The notes under the pieces are model-generated. The model was not told the origin of the DNA. It searched no databases and saw only the letters and a list, made by a program, of their open reading frames with translations. Shown piece after piece: positions 1 through 10,042 of a DNA stretch of 64,000 bases. The stretch comes from Ilex aquifolium (taxonomy: Eukaryota > Streptophyta > Magnoliopsida > Aquifoliales > Aquifoliaceae). The position numbers and the translations under genes were made by a program. Numbering within the stretch: position 1 is the first letter of the stretch; every line of letters begins with the position of its first letter. The DNA lies in contig OX637393.1 of assembly GCA_951799425.1 (NCBI GenBank), positions 40,063,744 through 40,127,743 on the forward strand, read 5' to 3'.

Positions 1-1
1 A

Positions 2-440
2 AACCTCAAGTTGTGCATTAAGAAGTTCAGTGGATATTGCATAACTTTCGACCTGTTCTCCCATGACTTTTTTCTCTAGTGATTGCTCAACTCTTTCATT
101 CAACAGATGGAGATCATGCTCAAGCGAATGCCGGGCATCCTTATGCAACTTGAGTTCATTAGTGCAGACTGTAACTCTTCCTCTTCACTTCTCCTTTAAT
201 CTTCCGAGGACAACAATCTTTTAGAAAGAACATTGTTCTCTTCGAGTAATTTCTATAGCATTCCAAAACACATAAACCATTAGTGAACTTCAAATAATTT
301 ATGTATACTTATAACTTATATTCGACAGCAGAGGACCTCAAGTTGTGCATTAAGAAGTTCAGTGGATGCTGCAAAACTTTCGACTTGTTCTCCTATGACC
401 TCTTTTTCTCTCGTGATTGCTCCAACTCTTTCATTCAATT
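2..440 (-). pseudogene. Duplicated decayed coiled-coil exon
   Basis: Two direct copies of about 105 bp lie at 2-107 and 336-440 (offset about 334 bp). Read on the minus strand, both give a Glu/Leu/Gln-rich segment that ends in the same residues, STELLNAQLEV. The right copy is open through this stretch. The left copy is preceded by further coiled-coil-like codons (LLEENNVLSKRLL) but these are broken by in-frame stops and a frameshift near 160-190. I do not recognise the parent gene; heptad-like composition fits a myosin-, kinesin- or filament-like plant protein. It is best read as a tandemly duplicated exon of a pseudogene or as an exon of a gene lying to the left of the window. Confidence 0.4.
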
Positions 441-500
441 TAGGCTACATGTTGGGCACAAAAATTCTGGGAAAAAAAGAAAGAAAAGATGTTAAATTCA

Positions 501-1920
501 AATGCATGGACAATTAAGATGCTCATTAAAAATAAGTAGACTATTCATTGATACCGAAATAATAAAAATTCCCATCCTTTTTGTTCCTACTGTGATATAA
601 AATAAATTCACTTAATAATAAATGCATTAGATATAATTTTTCGTTTTAATAGCCATAACTGAAACAATGAATTTTTTGTATTAACAGCCACTCATAAGAG
701 TGTCTCTATATTACTGAACATTCTCTCCAAAATTTCTCAGTTTTCCAATGTTAACAAACATGTGGAAGTCGAAAAAATTGAAATCCAAATCAACATCGTC
801 ACTAACAATTACGAAAAAATTTCGAAGTTGAAATCAACATCGAAATTCAGAATCAATACTGTTTTTGACTGACAAAGAATTATCATCTGACTGGAGTTGA
901 GCAATTATATATTGGCAGAATGAGTCATTACTTTCAACTTTGACAAGTTCACAAATAAACATGCAAGGTTGTCATGGCCAATGCATATACCAGCTATGAT
1001 GTGCATAAGAAGAACAAATCAAAAGAGAGTATTCTGGAGAGAAAAGATGCTACAAAAGAGTTGTGTCTTTCGATTACAGATTTAGGCCTTATTTGGTTTG
1101 GGGGTTTGGGTGGAATTTTGAGAGATTGGGTTATGTAATTTAGTTCAATGAATCTTGGTTATCCTTGTTTGGTTGGATTTTTCAGGTACAACAAATGCAA
1201 GCTTCCATCTCTAAGGTCTGAGCTATATGGTGAAATCAAAGCCACATATATGTGCTTCCTTGTGTGGTTGGAATTTTCAAGCTTGGGAGATGCTGATGTA
1301 TAACGAGATTGGCAATTATATATATTCTATATTATTTTCTTAAATGGTGCATCCATAACGAGGGTTTTTGATGATATTATGGCATGGTTATGTATACACC
1401 TCTTTTTCTAAAAGAGTTGTCATTTTAAAAACTTTATGCATGAAAGGAAAAAGATTACTCTAATTGGCTTCTTGTGCTCAACCTATCTCTTCTTATATTT
1501 TGCAAAGTATGTAGGGATGCAAAGACACTGAGAAGAGTGGAGTTCTCATCTGAAGATATAAGCTAGCAGGCTGAACTTGTTAGCTTCCAATATCACAAAT
1601 TAATAAGACTGAGTGGTGTGTGTGGGATGTTCATATTGTAAGTAAATTTGATGTGTACTGTATTATTGTTGTTTTAAGAATGTTGGGATTTATAACTTGA
1701 AAACTTGTGGAGGATAACCTTTTTTGACTAACAAATGGGTGAACATTGGGTTTGGAAGGAGGATAACCTTTTTGGAGGAAAATTATAATATTATGCTTCT
1801 TCACCGACGAATGTGTAGGCATTGGGTTTGCGAGGACTTCGTGGCCCTTTATTGCCACTCTGATTTCAAGTTACATAGTTTGATGGATAGATGATGTGTG
1901 TGTTTAGTATAGTTACATTT
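501..1920. other. AT-rich spacer, no gene seen
   Basis: No frame here has a recognisable protein. The only visible structure is a short direct repeat of GGAGGATAACCTTTTT at about 1711 and 1760. The stretch near 1085-1330 contains low-complexity GT-rich sequence of the kind found at MITE ends, but I found no matching inverted end. Confidence 0.5.
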
Positions 1921-1924
1921 ATAT

Positions 1925-3415
1925 AATGCTCTCATAAGGTTGCTCTCGCCACTTGGTCGTATTGGGCGAAAAATAGACTTTTGATTTTGCAAGGCTGACC
2001 TTCAAGCCAGAGATTATGCAGAAATAATCTAAGACTTCTTTAATCATGTCACAATCTTTATCAAACGCTCTAGAGAAAAGAATAATATCATCTGCAAAAA
2101 GGAGATGGGAGATTTCCTGCCATTTCTTGAAGCTTAAGACCTTTCCATTTTTTCTGTTGAACTTTTTCTTTTATCATGACTTAGTTTCTCCATACAAAAA
2201 ACAGAGTTAAGGTGAAAGAGGGTCACCTTGAATGTTAAGGGTAGATCCAGTGACACGGTTCATAATTTAATATACCCAGCTGGTGGGAAAATTGAAGGCT
2301 GTAAGTGTTTGGTGGAGGAAGGACCAACTAAATTTGTCATAAGCTTTTTCAAAATCTATCTTTAAAATCATGCCCCCAGTTTGACCTTTTTTTATTTCTT
2401 AGAAAGTATGCAATCTCTTGGGTGATGATAATATTGTCAATGGTTTGTCTTCTTGGAACAAAGCTTACCTGGTTTGGCCCTACTATTCATTAAGTTTAGG
2501 TCTTAGTCTAGCAACTAACAACTTGGTAAGAATTTTGTAGCTGACATTGCAAAGGCTAATGGGTCTAAACTGAGACACCATTGTGGCATTCTATGTTTGG
2601 GGGATTAGGGTAATCCAAGTTTTATTCATTTGTTGGGGACACACTTTTTCCTGGATTACATCTTTAATTTCCTTACAAACAGAGGATCCTACAATTCTCC
2701 AATACTTTTGGTAAAAGAAGGCTTGTAATCCATCAGGACCAGGAGCTTTAGAAGCTTTAAGGCTGAAAACTGTTTTCTTGATTTCTTGTTCAGTGACTGG
2801 AGTGAGAGATTTTCTTTTTCCATATCAGAGATGATTGGTTGAAATTCTGAGGTTTGTGGAATTTGGGATTCTTGACAATCCTCAGCAAAGATATTATTGA
2901 AGTAATTATATATAGCACTAGAAAGCTCCTCTTGGGTGGAGATCCAATCATGGTTCAAGGTCACGGTATTGACTATCAATTTGGAGAGCTCTGAGACACA
3001 TCAGCTGCGGCATCGCGGCGCAGTATCAGAGGATGCGATTTAAAAGAAAATATTGAGCATGATGAGAGATTCAAGTCATTCCGCAGCGTCGTGGAACTGT
3101 ATCAGCTGATTCAGTAACGATAATCGACAACTCAGAATTGACTCGGATACAACTCGGACTATGCGACCGAGTCGTGCGAGACTCAGAGTTTATACGTATC
3201 GTGTAATGATATTATCTCAGAAAGTACCGAATCAAATACGACTCGACCAACTCGTATTGGTATCGACCGATACTTTTAACCATGAGTCCAATTGCCTTCA
3301 GCATTTTTTAGAGTTATTGGTCTATTTTTTCTTCTTCTAGCTAAAGTGGAATGATGAAAGAATTTTGCCAGTGCTCTGTCAAGTCGCAGGAGATGGTGTA
3401 AGGAAATTGATGGAA
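1925..3415 (-). pseudogene. LINE (L1-type) reverse transcriptase fragment
   Basis: Minus-strand remains of the ORF2 of a plant non-LTR retrotransposon. In coding order one can read FFHHSTLARRRKNR (linker before the RT), a segment starting DWISTQEEL, the RT fingers motif FRPISLCNVSYKI, a QEIAYF segment, and near the low-coordinate end a decayed FADD-box region followed by ISGLKVSLAKSK. The order and spacing are those of L1-like ORF2 proteins. Stops and frameshifts occur throughout. Endonuclease and C-terminal parts are missing, so it is truncated at both ends. A MITE interrupts it at 2953-3280. Confidence 0.85.
2953..3280. mobile_element. 328-bp MITE inserted in the LINE
   Basis: The ends are inverted: GTTCAAGGTCACGGTATTGAC on the left pairs imperfectly with the complement of the right end, GTTAAAAGTATCGGTCGATAC. 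CATG flanks both sides (2949-2952 and 3281-3284), so a 4-bp (or CAT 3-bp) target duplication is likely. Removing the element and one CATG rejoins the LINE frame exactly across the gap, which fixes the boundaries. The interior is rich in ACTCGG/CGAGT words. No coding capacity. The superfamily is uncertain. Confidence 0.75.
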
Positions 3416-3419
3416 ATAG

Positions 3420-4030
3420 CAAAATTTTTAAACAAATAAAATAAAAAAGGAGCACAAGTCCACACGTTATTATTTTAGGTTACTAGTAAAGCATTACGCG
3501 TGTTGCACTTGAACAAATTTAACTAATATTTTTTTATTAAATGTATAAAAATATGAATTATATATGTAATTAAATTAAATAATAAATCAGGTGTCGGATA
3601 ATTAATCTTTATTTGAAACTTGCTAAACTTAGTTATTAATCCATTCTCATCCATATTTGAATACCTAATTTGTCATTTATTTAGCTAGACATCTCTTACA
3701 ACAACAAAATAAAAGAATATTCGAACATAATTTCATTAAAAAATCTTAGTGTGTCACTAAAATATGTGATTGACGCAAAAATTAAACTCAAGGTACATTT
3801 TGATATCTACACCATCCAAAGCTTCCCATATGTTATTCCTCATGAAAAACATTTCTTTTTCGATTTATTGATACTCTTAAATGCAAAATCTCAAAACCTG
3901 CAACATCTTCTAACATTCATTGCTTATGTTGTTATAATAATCATACCACAGTACGTTAAAGTATAAGATGGAGTTAAGTAGTAGCTGCAACAAGGCCCCT
4001 CTTTTTGTGCCCATGATTGATATGGATGGA
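3420..4030. other. AT-rich spacer, no gene seen
   Basis: No supported coding region. A frame at 3751-3966 has no recognisable features and is judged chance. The segment at 3482-3520 (ACTAGTAAAGCATTACGCGT) looks like sequence seen near plant Helitron ends, but nothing else supports an element. Confidence 0.4.
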
Positions 4031-4036
4031 AAGATT

Positions 4037-4287
4037 AATTTCGGTATCGTATTGAAATTTGTGATTTAATTTTTTTAAGGTAAAAATTACAACTACAAAA
4101 AGGTATAATCGACCTTAAAATGTTAAGATCGATCATAAAAAACATAACTTCTATGGATACAGCTACAACTTTTAAGGGTCAAGTTATAATTTTTATAGGC
4201 GAAATTACAACTGATTAGATGGTGTTCATGATCGAAAAAGTGTAATTTGACATCAGAAAAATAGTGACTTTCGATACGGTACCAATT
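4037..4287. mobile_element. Candidate MITE, about 250 bp
   Basis: The left end AATTTCGGTATCGTATTGAA and the complement of the right end, AATTGGTACCGTATCGAA, are similar over about 20 bp. The interior has repeated TTACAAC/TATAAT words and no coding frame. No clear target duplication, so only a candidate. Confidence 0.35.
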
Positions 4288-4774
4288 TTTTTTTTCCTAG
4301 CGCTGTAGCGTTATTCAAAGTAAATACCAATCTATGCTTATCCAATATTGCAAAAAATAGGGCCCATATTCAAGAGGTTGACATGAGCCTACAAATATCC
4401 AGCTTAGCATAAGACGCAAATAAGTCTCGAAAAATAAAGCTGACTTTGAAACTAAAGTAAAATGGAAAAATTGTTTTGGAGCTAAGTAGGTTTGTGAAAT
4501 CCACTAATGAAAGATTCTTGATACCAAAGAAAAGTGAGAAAATCTCCTCAATAGAGCCTTGCCAAAGCCTGGAGAGCCAATAATTAAGGCTACCCATACT
4601 AATACAAACTTTTTTTCTTTTCAGAAAAAAAAATAGGTTAAGTCTAATTTGAAACTCTTTCACAACTCTTGACCCAATCCTGACGTCTAATATAATGAGC
4701 CAGCATATATTATTTGCAGAGCATGTATTTCTTGATATGGACGGATGTGTATATAGAGCATACGTTATTTGCTT

Positions 4775-4990
4775 TATCATGACCGGTCCTAATTTGTGTA
4801 TGATGTCATACCATGTGACGGATTGGTTTACAGCATGATCGGTCATGCTTTACCATGACCGATCTTGATTGGTAAATCAATAAACATGACCAATCAGGAT
4901 CAGTCATGATAAAGTATGACCGATCTTGATTTTCTTACAGGATCAATCAAGATTGGTTATGTTTTATTATGACCGGTCTTAAATTAGGAT
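4775..4990. repeat. Cluster of inverted GACCGATC/GACCGGTC repeats
   Basis: Several copies of a 15-20 bp unit containing CATGACCGATCTTGATTGGT occur in both orientations. The copy at 4853-4872 and an inverted copy at about 4890-4911 could form an 18-of-20 stem. GACCGGTC occurs at about 4780 and 4974. No gene is associated. Confidence 0.6.
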
Positions 4991-4999
4991 CAATTTCTT

Positions 5000-5750
5000 T
5001 AGGGTTGGTCAGTGGTTATCTAAACCCAAACTCTAACCCGACAAACCCCCAATTCTTTAATTAACCTTTTTAGTTATTATTTGGATCAGATCCACTTCAA
5101 TTCAAGTTTAGCCAATAATATATCGACAGATGGACGAATGAAATTTTGACATAATATTCATCCATTTCCTGCCCAAATCTTTTCCCCTTACTTCTTCCAT
5201 ACACTTAGTTGGTTTAGTTTCTTTCTGTCCGAGTTCTGAGTTTTTCTTTTCTCTTTCTCTGATTTCCTTCCTCATCTAAAGTCTTTTATAGAAGTGGTAA
5301 TAACCTCCTCTATAATATTTTTAATCCCATCTTTTCTTCAGAAATATTTATAATGTAAGTTCTGTTTTTAATCCCAGCCTTTCTTCAGATGTATTTATAA
5401 CATAAGTTCTATTGTTATCATTTAGATAAGCAAATGAAGCTATTTTTATGGTCAGTGGTGGATTTTATATTCAGCGGGAAAAAGAGGTCAAGTGACTCTG
5501 AACACCCAACCAGCTTATGGCTTTTACTAGTGAGAGATTTTTATAATCTAAACATTAAACTAGTTTCATTGATCTTATTTATATACCATTGATGATGCTT
5601 TTTCCATTGTAGCAAGGATTGTTTGAAGACATTAATTAAAGTAAAGGAAAAAAGAAAAACTCGACCATGGGGTATAAAATGATATTATGTAATTCTCCAC
5701 TGTGTAAGGGATATGTTGCATTATGTGCATAACCATTTCACTCACTCAAT
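5000..5750. other. Spacer, no gene seen
   Basis: AT-rich with a short direct repeat around 5320-5420 (TAATCCCA-CTTTTCTTCAGA type, about 55 bp apart). No coding evidence on either strand. Confidence 0.4.
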
Positions 5751-6572
5751 TAAGAGTGGGCACCGACTCCGATGAAGTCGAAAGTCATGAATTCGAACTT
5801 CGACTTTGATTTTAGTCGGAGTGAGTTTTCCCCTCCGACTCCGACTTCGCATTATATTGACTCCGCCTCTGCCAATCAGAGTTGGAGCAGAATTTCAGAA
5901 ATTGATAAAATCAAAAAAAAAACCAGACAATAGAGAGAGAGAGTTACTGTGTAAGATAGCTTCAAACGGAGATCTAGTTCTCAGAATGAGATGTAAGACC
6001 ATCACAGGTGAGAACTTCAATCGGAGATGAACCCATCATCGAAGAAGAACTGAGAATCTGCGCATCGTTGAGATGGGAGAGAGATGGAGGGGCTTCGTTG
6101 ACATCTCAGATTTGAGGAGAGAGGTGAGAACTTCATGGGTGCTTCGTTTACATCTCAGATTTGAGGATCTACGCATCGTCGACTGAGAGGGAGAGAGATG
6201 AAGGGGACGAGAGAGAGACGGATATGAAGGGGCAAGTGGGTGTGTGTTGCCTAAGAGAGAGAGAGAGATGGAGGGGCAGTTGGGTGTGTGTCATCTGAGA
6301 GAGAGAGAGAGATGATTTGGAATTTGACGGATTGAATGGTCAATTTTTGATTTGGGATTTTTGATTTGTGATTTTTGGATTTATAATTTATATAAAATCA
6401 GTAATTAATAAAAGTCGGAGTCGGATTCATAGTTTTTTTGGATAGGCCTTCAGACTCCGACTTTGATTGGTGTCTGCAATTTTTCTACAACTCCAACTCT
6501 GACTCCGACGGAAGCGGAGTTGGTCCGGAGTCGGAGGTAGAGTCAAATTTTTTTGATTCTTGCACACCCCTA
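5751..6572. mobile_element. Non-autonomous hAT-like element, 822 bp
   Basis: The ends TAAGAGTGGGCA (5751-5762) and, inverted, TAGGGGTGTGCA (6561-6572) match at 9 of 12 positions and fit hAT-type termini. Both subterminal regions are packed with ACTCCGAC and GTCGGAGT words in both orientations, as is usual for hAT transposase-binding sites. Flanks (CACTCAAT and ACTACAAT) are only a degraded 8-bp duplication. The interior has direct repeats (CATCTCAGATTTGAGGA twice) and GA-rich tracts. No transposase frame. Confidence 0.65.
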
Positions 6573-6899
6573 ACTACAATGGAAGAACATAAAAGATTGT
6601 GAGAAAGAAAAATATTTAGAGATGTCAAAGTCAGAGAAAAAATAAAGAGTTTTTCAAAAAGAAATCTACAACAAAAAAAGGTAAATCATAATATTAAATT
6701 CTTTGTGTAATATGTATTTATTTATTTATGTTGTATCACTCTATTGAAAGGATATAACCCGTACGAAACCTTAGCTTCGCTGACTTTCTGAGGTATAACC
6801 TTCACCATGACATTAGTGGCTTAGCTCTTCGCGCTTCCTGTAGTCTTTTTTTTAACAGAGAGAGTATGGGGGGGCGGTACGGAAGATTGGTCCGCTCCG

Positions 6900-8058
6900 C
6901 AAAGCTGAGCTCTCTAGGTCTACTTCTACCTGTGAGTGGGTGATTGAACACTTTGACCCTAACTTATGTGTGTTGAATATTCTCGAGAAATCTTTAAAGT
7001 TCTCTCCAATGGATGTAGAATATATATTGGGGTTGAGATATGGGGGGATAAATGTGGAGACTAGTGGCCCCTATGAAAGAATAAAAGGACTCTGTAATTC
7101 CATGTTCATTAGAATGAAGGATATTCCATTAAACTATTTGAACAACAAATTAGAGGAAATGAAAGTGGATTCAGAGGACTTTCGGCATGCCTTTATCTTA
7201 TTTGTACTTTGATGTCTATTGTATCCTACAACAAAGAACACAATTAGTAGCTTATTTCTCTATTCTATGGTGGACGTTGATTCTTTGGGAGGGAAGAACT
7301 GGGCCAAGTTGGTGTTTGATGTTCTAGTTAAGGGGGTGAAAAAATATAGGACATTTGACAAAAAAAAATTAGTGGTTGTCTACTAGTTCTGAAGGTAATG
7401 TATTGATTACGTGAAAAATCTTGTGCTTACTATTGTTTTTCTTTCTAATTGAGAGTAGTTGTTTGTTATAGGTTTTTTTATCTTTAACATGTGATACTAA
7501 AAGGGTTTTTTCTTGTGCCAATAAAATGTCAATCCATTCCCTGCATTGGAGCATTGGGTGATTTGGAAATAAAAAATGGTGTGACTATCTTTAAGAAGTT
7601 GAAAAATCTAAAATAGGAATCATGTTGTCATTATTTATTAATAACTGATGTGTATGTATTTAAATTTGAATATAAACATATATCATCGAAATGATTGTTT
7701 TAGGTTCTGCATGTATGAGTAGCCCCCCTCAATGGACAACCAACTGTTGAAGATCCAAACATGGGGTAGGCAAGTAGTGACCTCAATCAAGAAAACTTAG
7801 GGCAGACAAGTGGGGCCCCGAATGAAGAAAAATTTAAATTATGTGTAATGATGTTATATATAAGTCACTATTTCCAATTATGTATTGAACACAATGATTT
7901 GATATTATTTTCAGTCATGGAAAGAAAGATTTTCATTGATGGAAAAGTCAATGTCCAAAATCATGGTGGATTAGGATGAACTATCCAGCAAAGTAGCCTC
8001 AATGGTTATCATAATGGAGAAAATCATTGATGCCTTAGAAGAACTTAAACCCACAAAA
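6900..8058 (+). pseudogene. Plant mobile domain/DUF1985-like pseudogene
   Basis: The frame from about 6925 reads CEWVIEHFDPNLC, then SLKFSPMDVEYILGLRYGG, and ends in FILFVL before an in-frame TGA at 7210-7212. The same frame continues after that stop with a YPTTKNTISSLF and NWAKLVFDVLVKGV segment. This order (a short FDP segment, a 'V..I.GL..GG' segment, then 'P.t...is' and 'NWa.lVf..L') is typical of the transposon-associated plant mobile domain / DUF1985-like proteins often fused to Ulp1-type proteases. A coiled remnant (MEKIIDALEELKP) ends near 8058. No protease part is seen. Family assignment is from memory. Confidence 0.5.
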
Positions 8059-8516
8059 TAGTACAAAAATAAATTTGATTCTTATGGAGAGAATCTTAAA
8101 TGAATCAAGATATGATAATCGGATGTAGATTTTGCTTCACATGGTGCGAACACCAGATATAAACGTGATGAAAGATACACCGCGGTAACATTCAAATGCC
8201 ATTGTATGCGCACCTCACCTTCAAAAGGCTTTACACTCGTGCACTCAAAAAAAAAAAAAAATACAGCCAAAAGGTGCAGAGAAGAAACTCTATTGCACGT
8301 GTTTATGGATTGAACGAGATAAAGGCAACCATGATCACGAGAAGCATAAGCTCGATCGGGATCTATATATGCAACTTAGTCACTTGAAATTATCGTATGA
8401 GATTTTCAAGGTATGATAGCATTATAACATCCATATTTTTATTAATAAAAATATATATTCTAAATCTCTAATTTTGTTTATGTATTCTAAATCTCTAATT
8501 TTGTTTATGTAAACAG
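8059..8516 (+). other. Probable CACTA interior, intron-like
   Basis: No recognisable protein. A 27-bp tandem duplication (TTCTAAATCTCTAATTTTG unit at 8459 and 8486) ends in TGTAAACAG, which serves as the acceptor for the DUF4216 exon that follows. Confidence 0.35.
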
Positions 8517-8693
8517 AAACTTTATCATCGAGTGTACCTATTTAAGTGTGAATGGTGGGACATTGGAAATAGCAAATTGGAAATCCAATTTGATGACCAC
8601 TTCGCGAGCATCAATTTACCTCGGAAATGGTACAAAGATGGCCCATATGTCTTTGCAACGCAAGTCGAACAAGTGTTTTACCATGCTGACACC
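8517..8693 (+). pseudogene. CACTA DUF4216 exon, left part
   Basis: The frame reads LFKCEWWDIGNSKL, then FASINLPRKWYKDGPYVFA and TQVEQVFYHAD. This is the core of the DUF4216 domain found in En/Spm-type (CACTA) transposon proteins: a VLFKC-W motif, a Y..DP(F/Y)V.A.Q..QVFY motif. The exon starts after an acceptor at 8515-8516. It is cut by the LTR element; its continuation resumes in frame at 22961. The role of DUF4216 in transposition is not established. Confidence 0.8.
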
Positions 8694-9392
8694 TGATGGT
8701 GTAAATCTACGTGAATGAGCTATGAAACTGGATAATTTGGTATGAACGATCTGTGTGGATTTAAGTACTGTGTCTGAGCTGCAAGGCTCGTGCTTAGTAG
8801 TGCAGGTTGACATTTAGGGGATTCGGGGAAGGGATGACAACACAACAGGAGTATAGTGGTTCACCGGCCTGAGCTCGGCTAATCCACTCTCTAATGGAGT
8901 CTCTGCCCCTTTCTCTTTATTGATCAAGCTGAACGTATTACAGTAGAAAAAGTAAGAATTTGGGATTCGCCTCTTCTGTGGCTCTCTCCTCCTTTTATAG
9001 CCTCATACTTAAACTGATTCGAAATCACCTCCTTTATTGAAGGGACTGTACCCTATCTTCACCCATAATTCCGGAGTTACCCAAACTCCTTACGGCTGGT
9101 TTCTGATGGAGAGATCCTTGCCTTCTTCTATGGGATTCTCCTTAGTTTTAGGAGGGGATCATGGTTAAATACGGGTTTTCTGCCTTGGATTGGATCTACT
9201 TCCTCTATAAGGGTATCTGCTGTCATCTCGTTGTCCCCTTAACAATTCTCATCTCGCGCCTTCGGCTAGGAGCCCTTAACGCTGACTGGATGAGCTCTGC
9301 CCATGGCTAGGGGAGCTCAGCTTATTTTGCCTGAGCTCCCGAGCTGAGCTCACTTACTTGAGCACGTGTCCGTTTTATTCTAGGTATCATCA
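8694..9392 (-). repeat. 3' LTR (699 bp)
   Basis: Begins TGATGGTG and ends GTATCATCA, giving TG...CA ends. Identical in length to the partner at 22262-22960. By eye the two differ only at one A/G (about 8812) and one G/T (about 9262). Confidence 0.95.
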
Positions 9393-9407
9393 GTTGCCCC
9401 CCAGCTC
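9393..9407 (-). other. Polypurine tract of the Tat element
   Basis: Minus-strand GAGCTGGGGGGCAAC lies directly against the 3' LTR and is the expected plus-strand DNA primer. It sits upstream of the antisense gene's own 5' region. Confidence 0.7.
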
Positions 9408-9561
9408 TTGCCTTAAGCTGGCTTAGGTAAGGGCTGACCTGCAATCCAGACTGAGTTAAATACTCACGTGGCTAGCACGTGACTTGGGGACTTTTGACGG
9501 TTTGCAGTAATCATGATCTTTCCTCGATTCCCGCGCATGTCTCAGCCCACGTCCCTCAAGC

Positions 9562-9570
9562 TTTAAATAC
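9562..9570 (+). promoter_or_regulatory. Candidate TATA box of antisense gene 1
   Basis: TTTAAATAC about 170 bp inside the LTR boundary, followed by a C/T-rich leader of about 470 bp before the ATG at 10043. A CTTTAAA box in the same relative place (51911) precedes the homologous gene in the second Tat remnant. The leader contains GTACGT at 9777, a possible 5'-UTR intron donor. Confidence 0.4.
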
Positions 9571-10042
9571 ACAGAAACGGCTACATGAACCGTTTCATTC
9601 ACACTGTTCATCTTCTCTACTGCTCTTCGTCTCTATTCTCTCTGCGATTTTGAACCACTGAACCTTTCTGCTTTCTTGCTTGAAATCGAATTCCCAGCCC
9701 TCGTTTCGAAGCTTCACATCACCTCCTTCCTTTGACAGCGCTCCAGATTTCCGTTCGCTGCTATTCTTGAGTTAGGTACGTCCTTTGCCCCTTCCTCTTC
9801 CTTCTTTTACTCTGGATCCCTCGAATTCGAGGCGGTTGCTGCATTTTTGGGCTTTTCGATTCTTTTATTTTTGGAATCGTGACCATTGCTTAGCCCCCCT
9901 TTCCTATTTCGTAGATTGGAGCTCTATAGTTCACATTCTTGCCGTCGGGAGTTACTGTGCTGACCCAAGGGTTATTAAAGAGTGCCTAACCCGAGCACCA
10001 TTGCTTTATCGCTCATTTAACCTTCCTTTTTCTCTTCCTATC

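Noticed and set aside
3482-3520. Helitron 5' or 3' end
   Set aside because: Only a short resemblance; no second end, hairpin or RepHel nearby.
4370-4846. 158-codon minus-strand frame
   Set aside because: No recognisable motif, homopolymer-rich, no neighbouring exons; judged chance.
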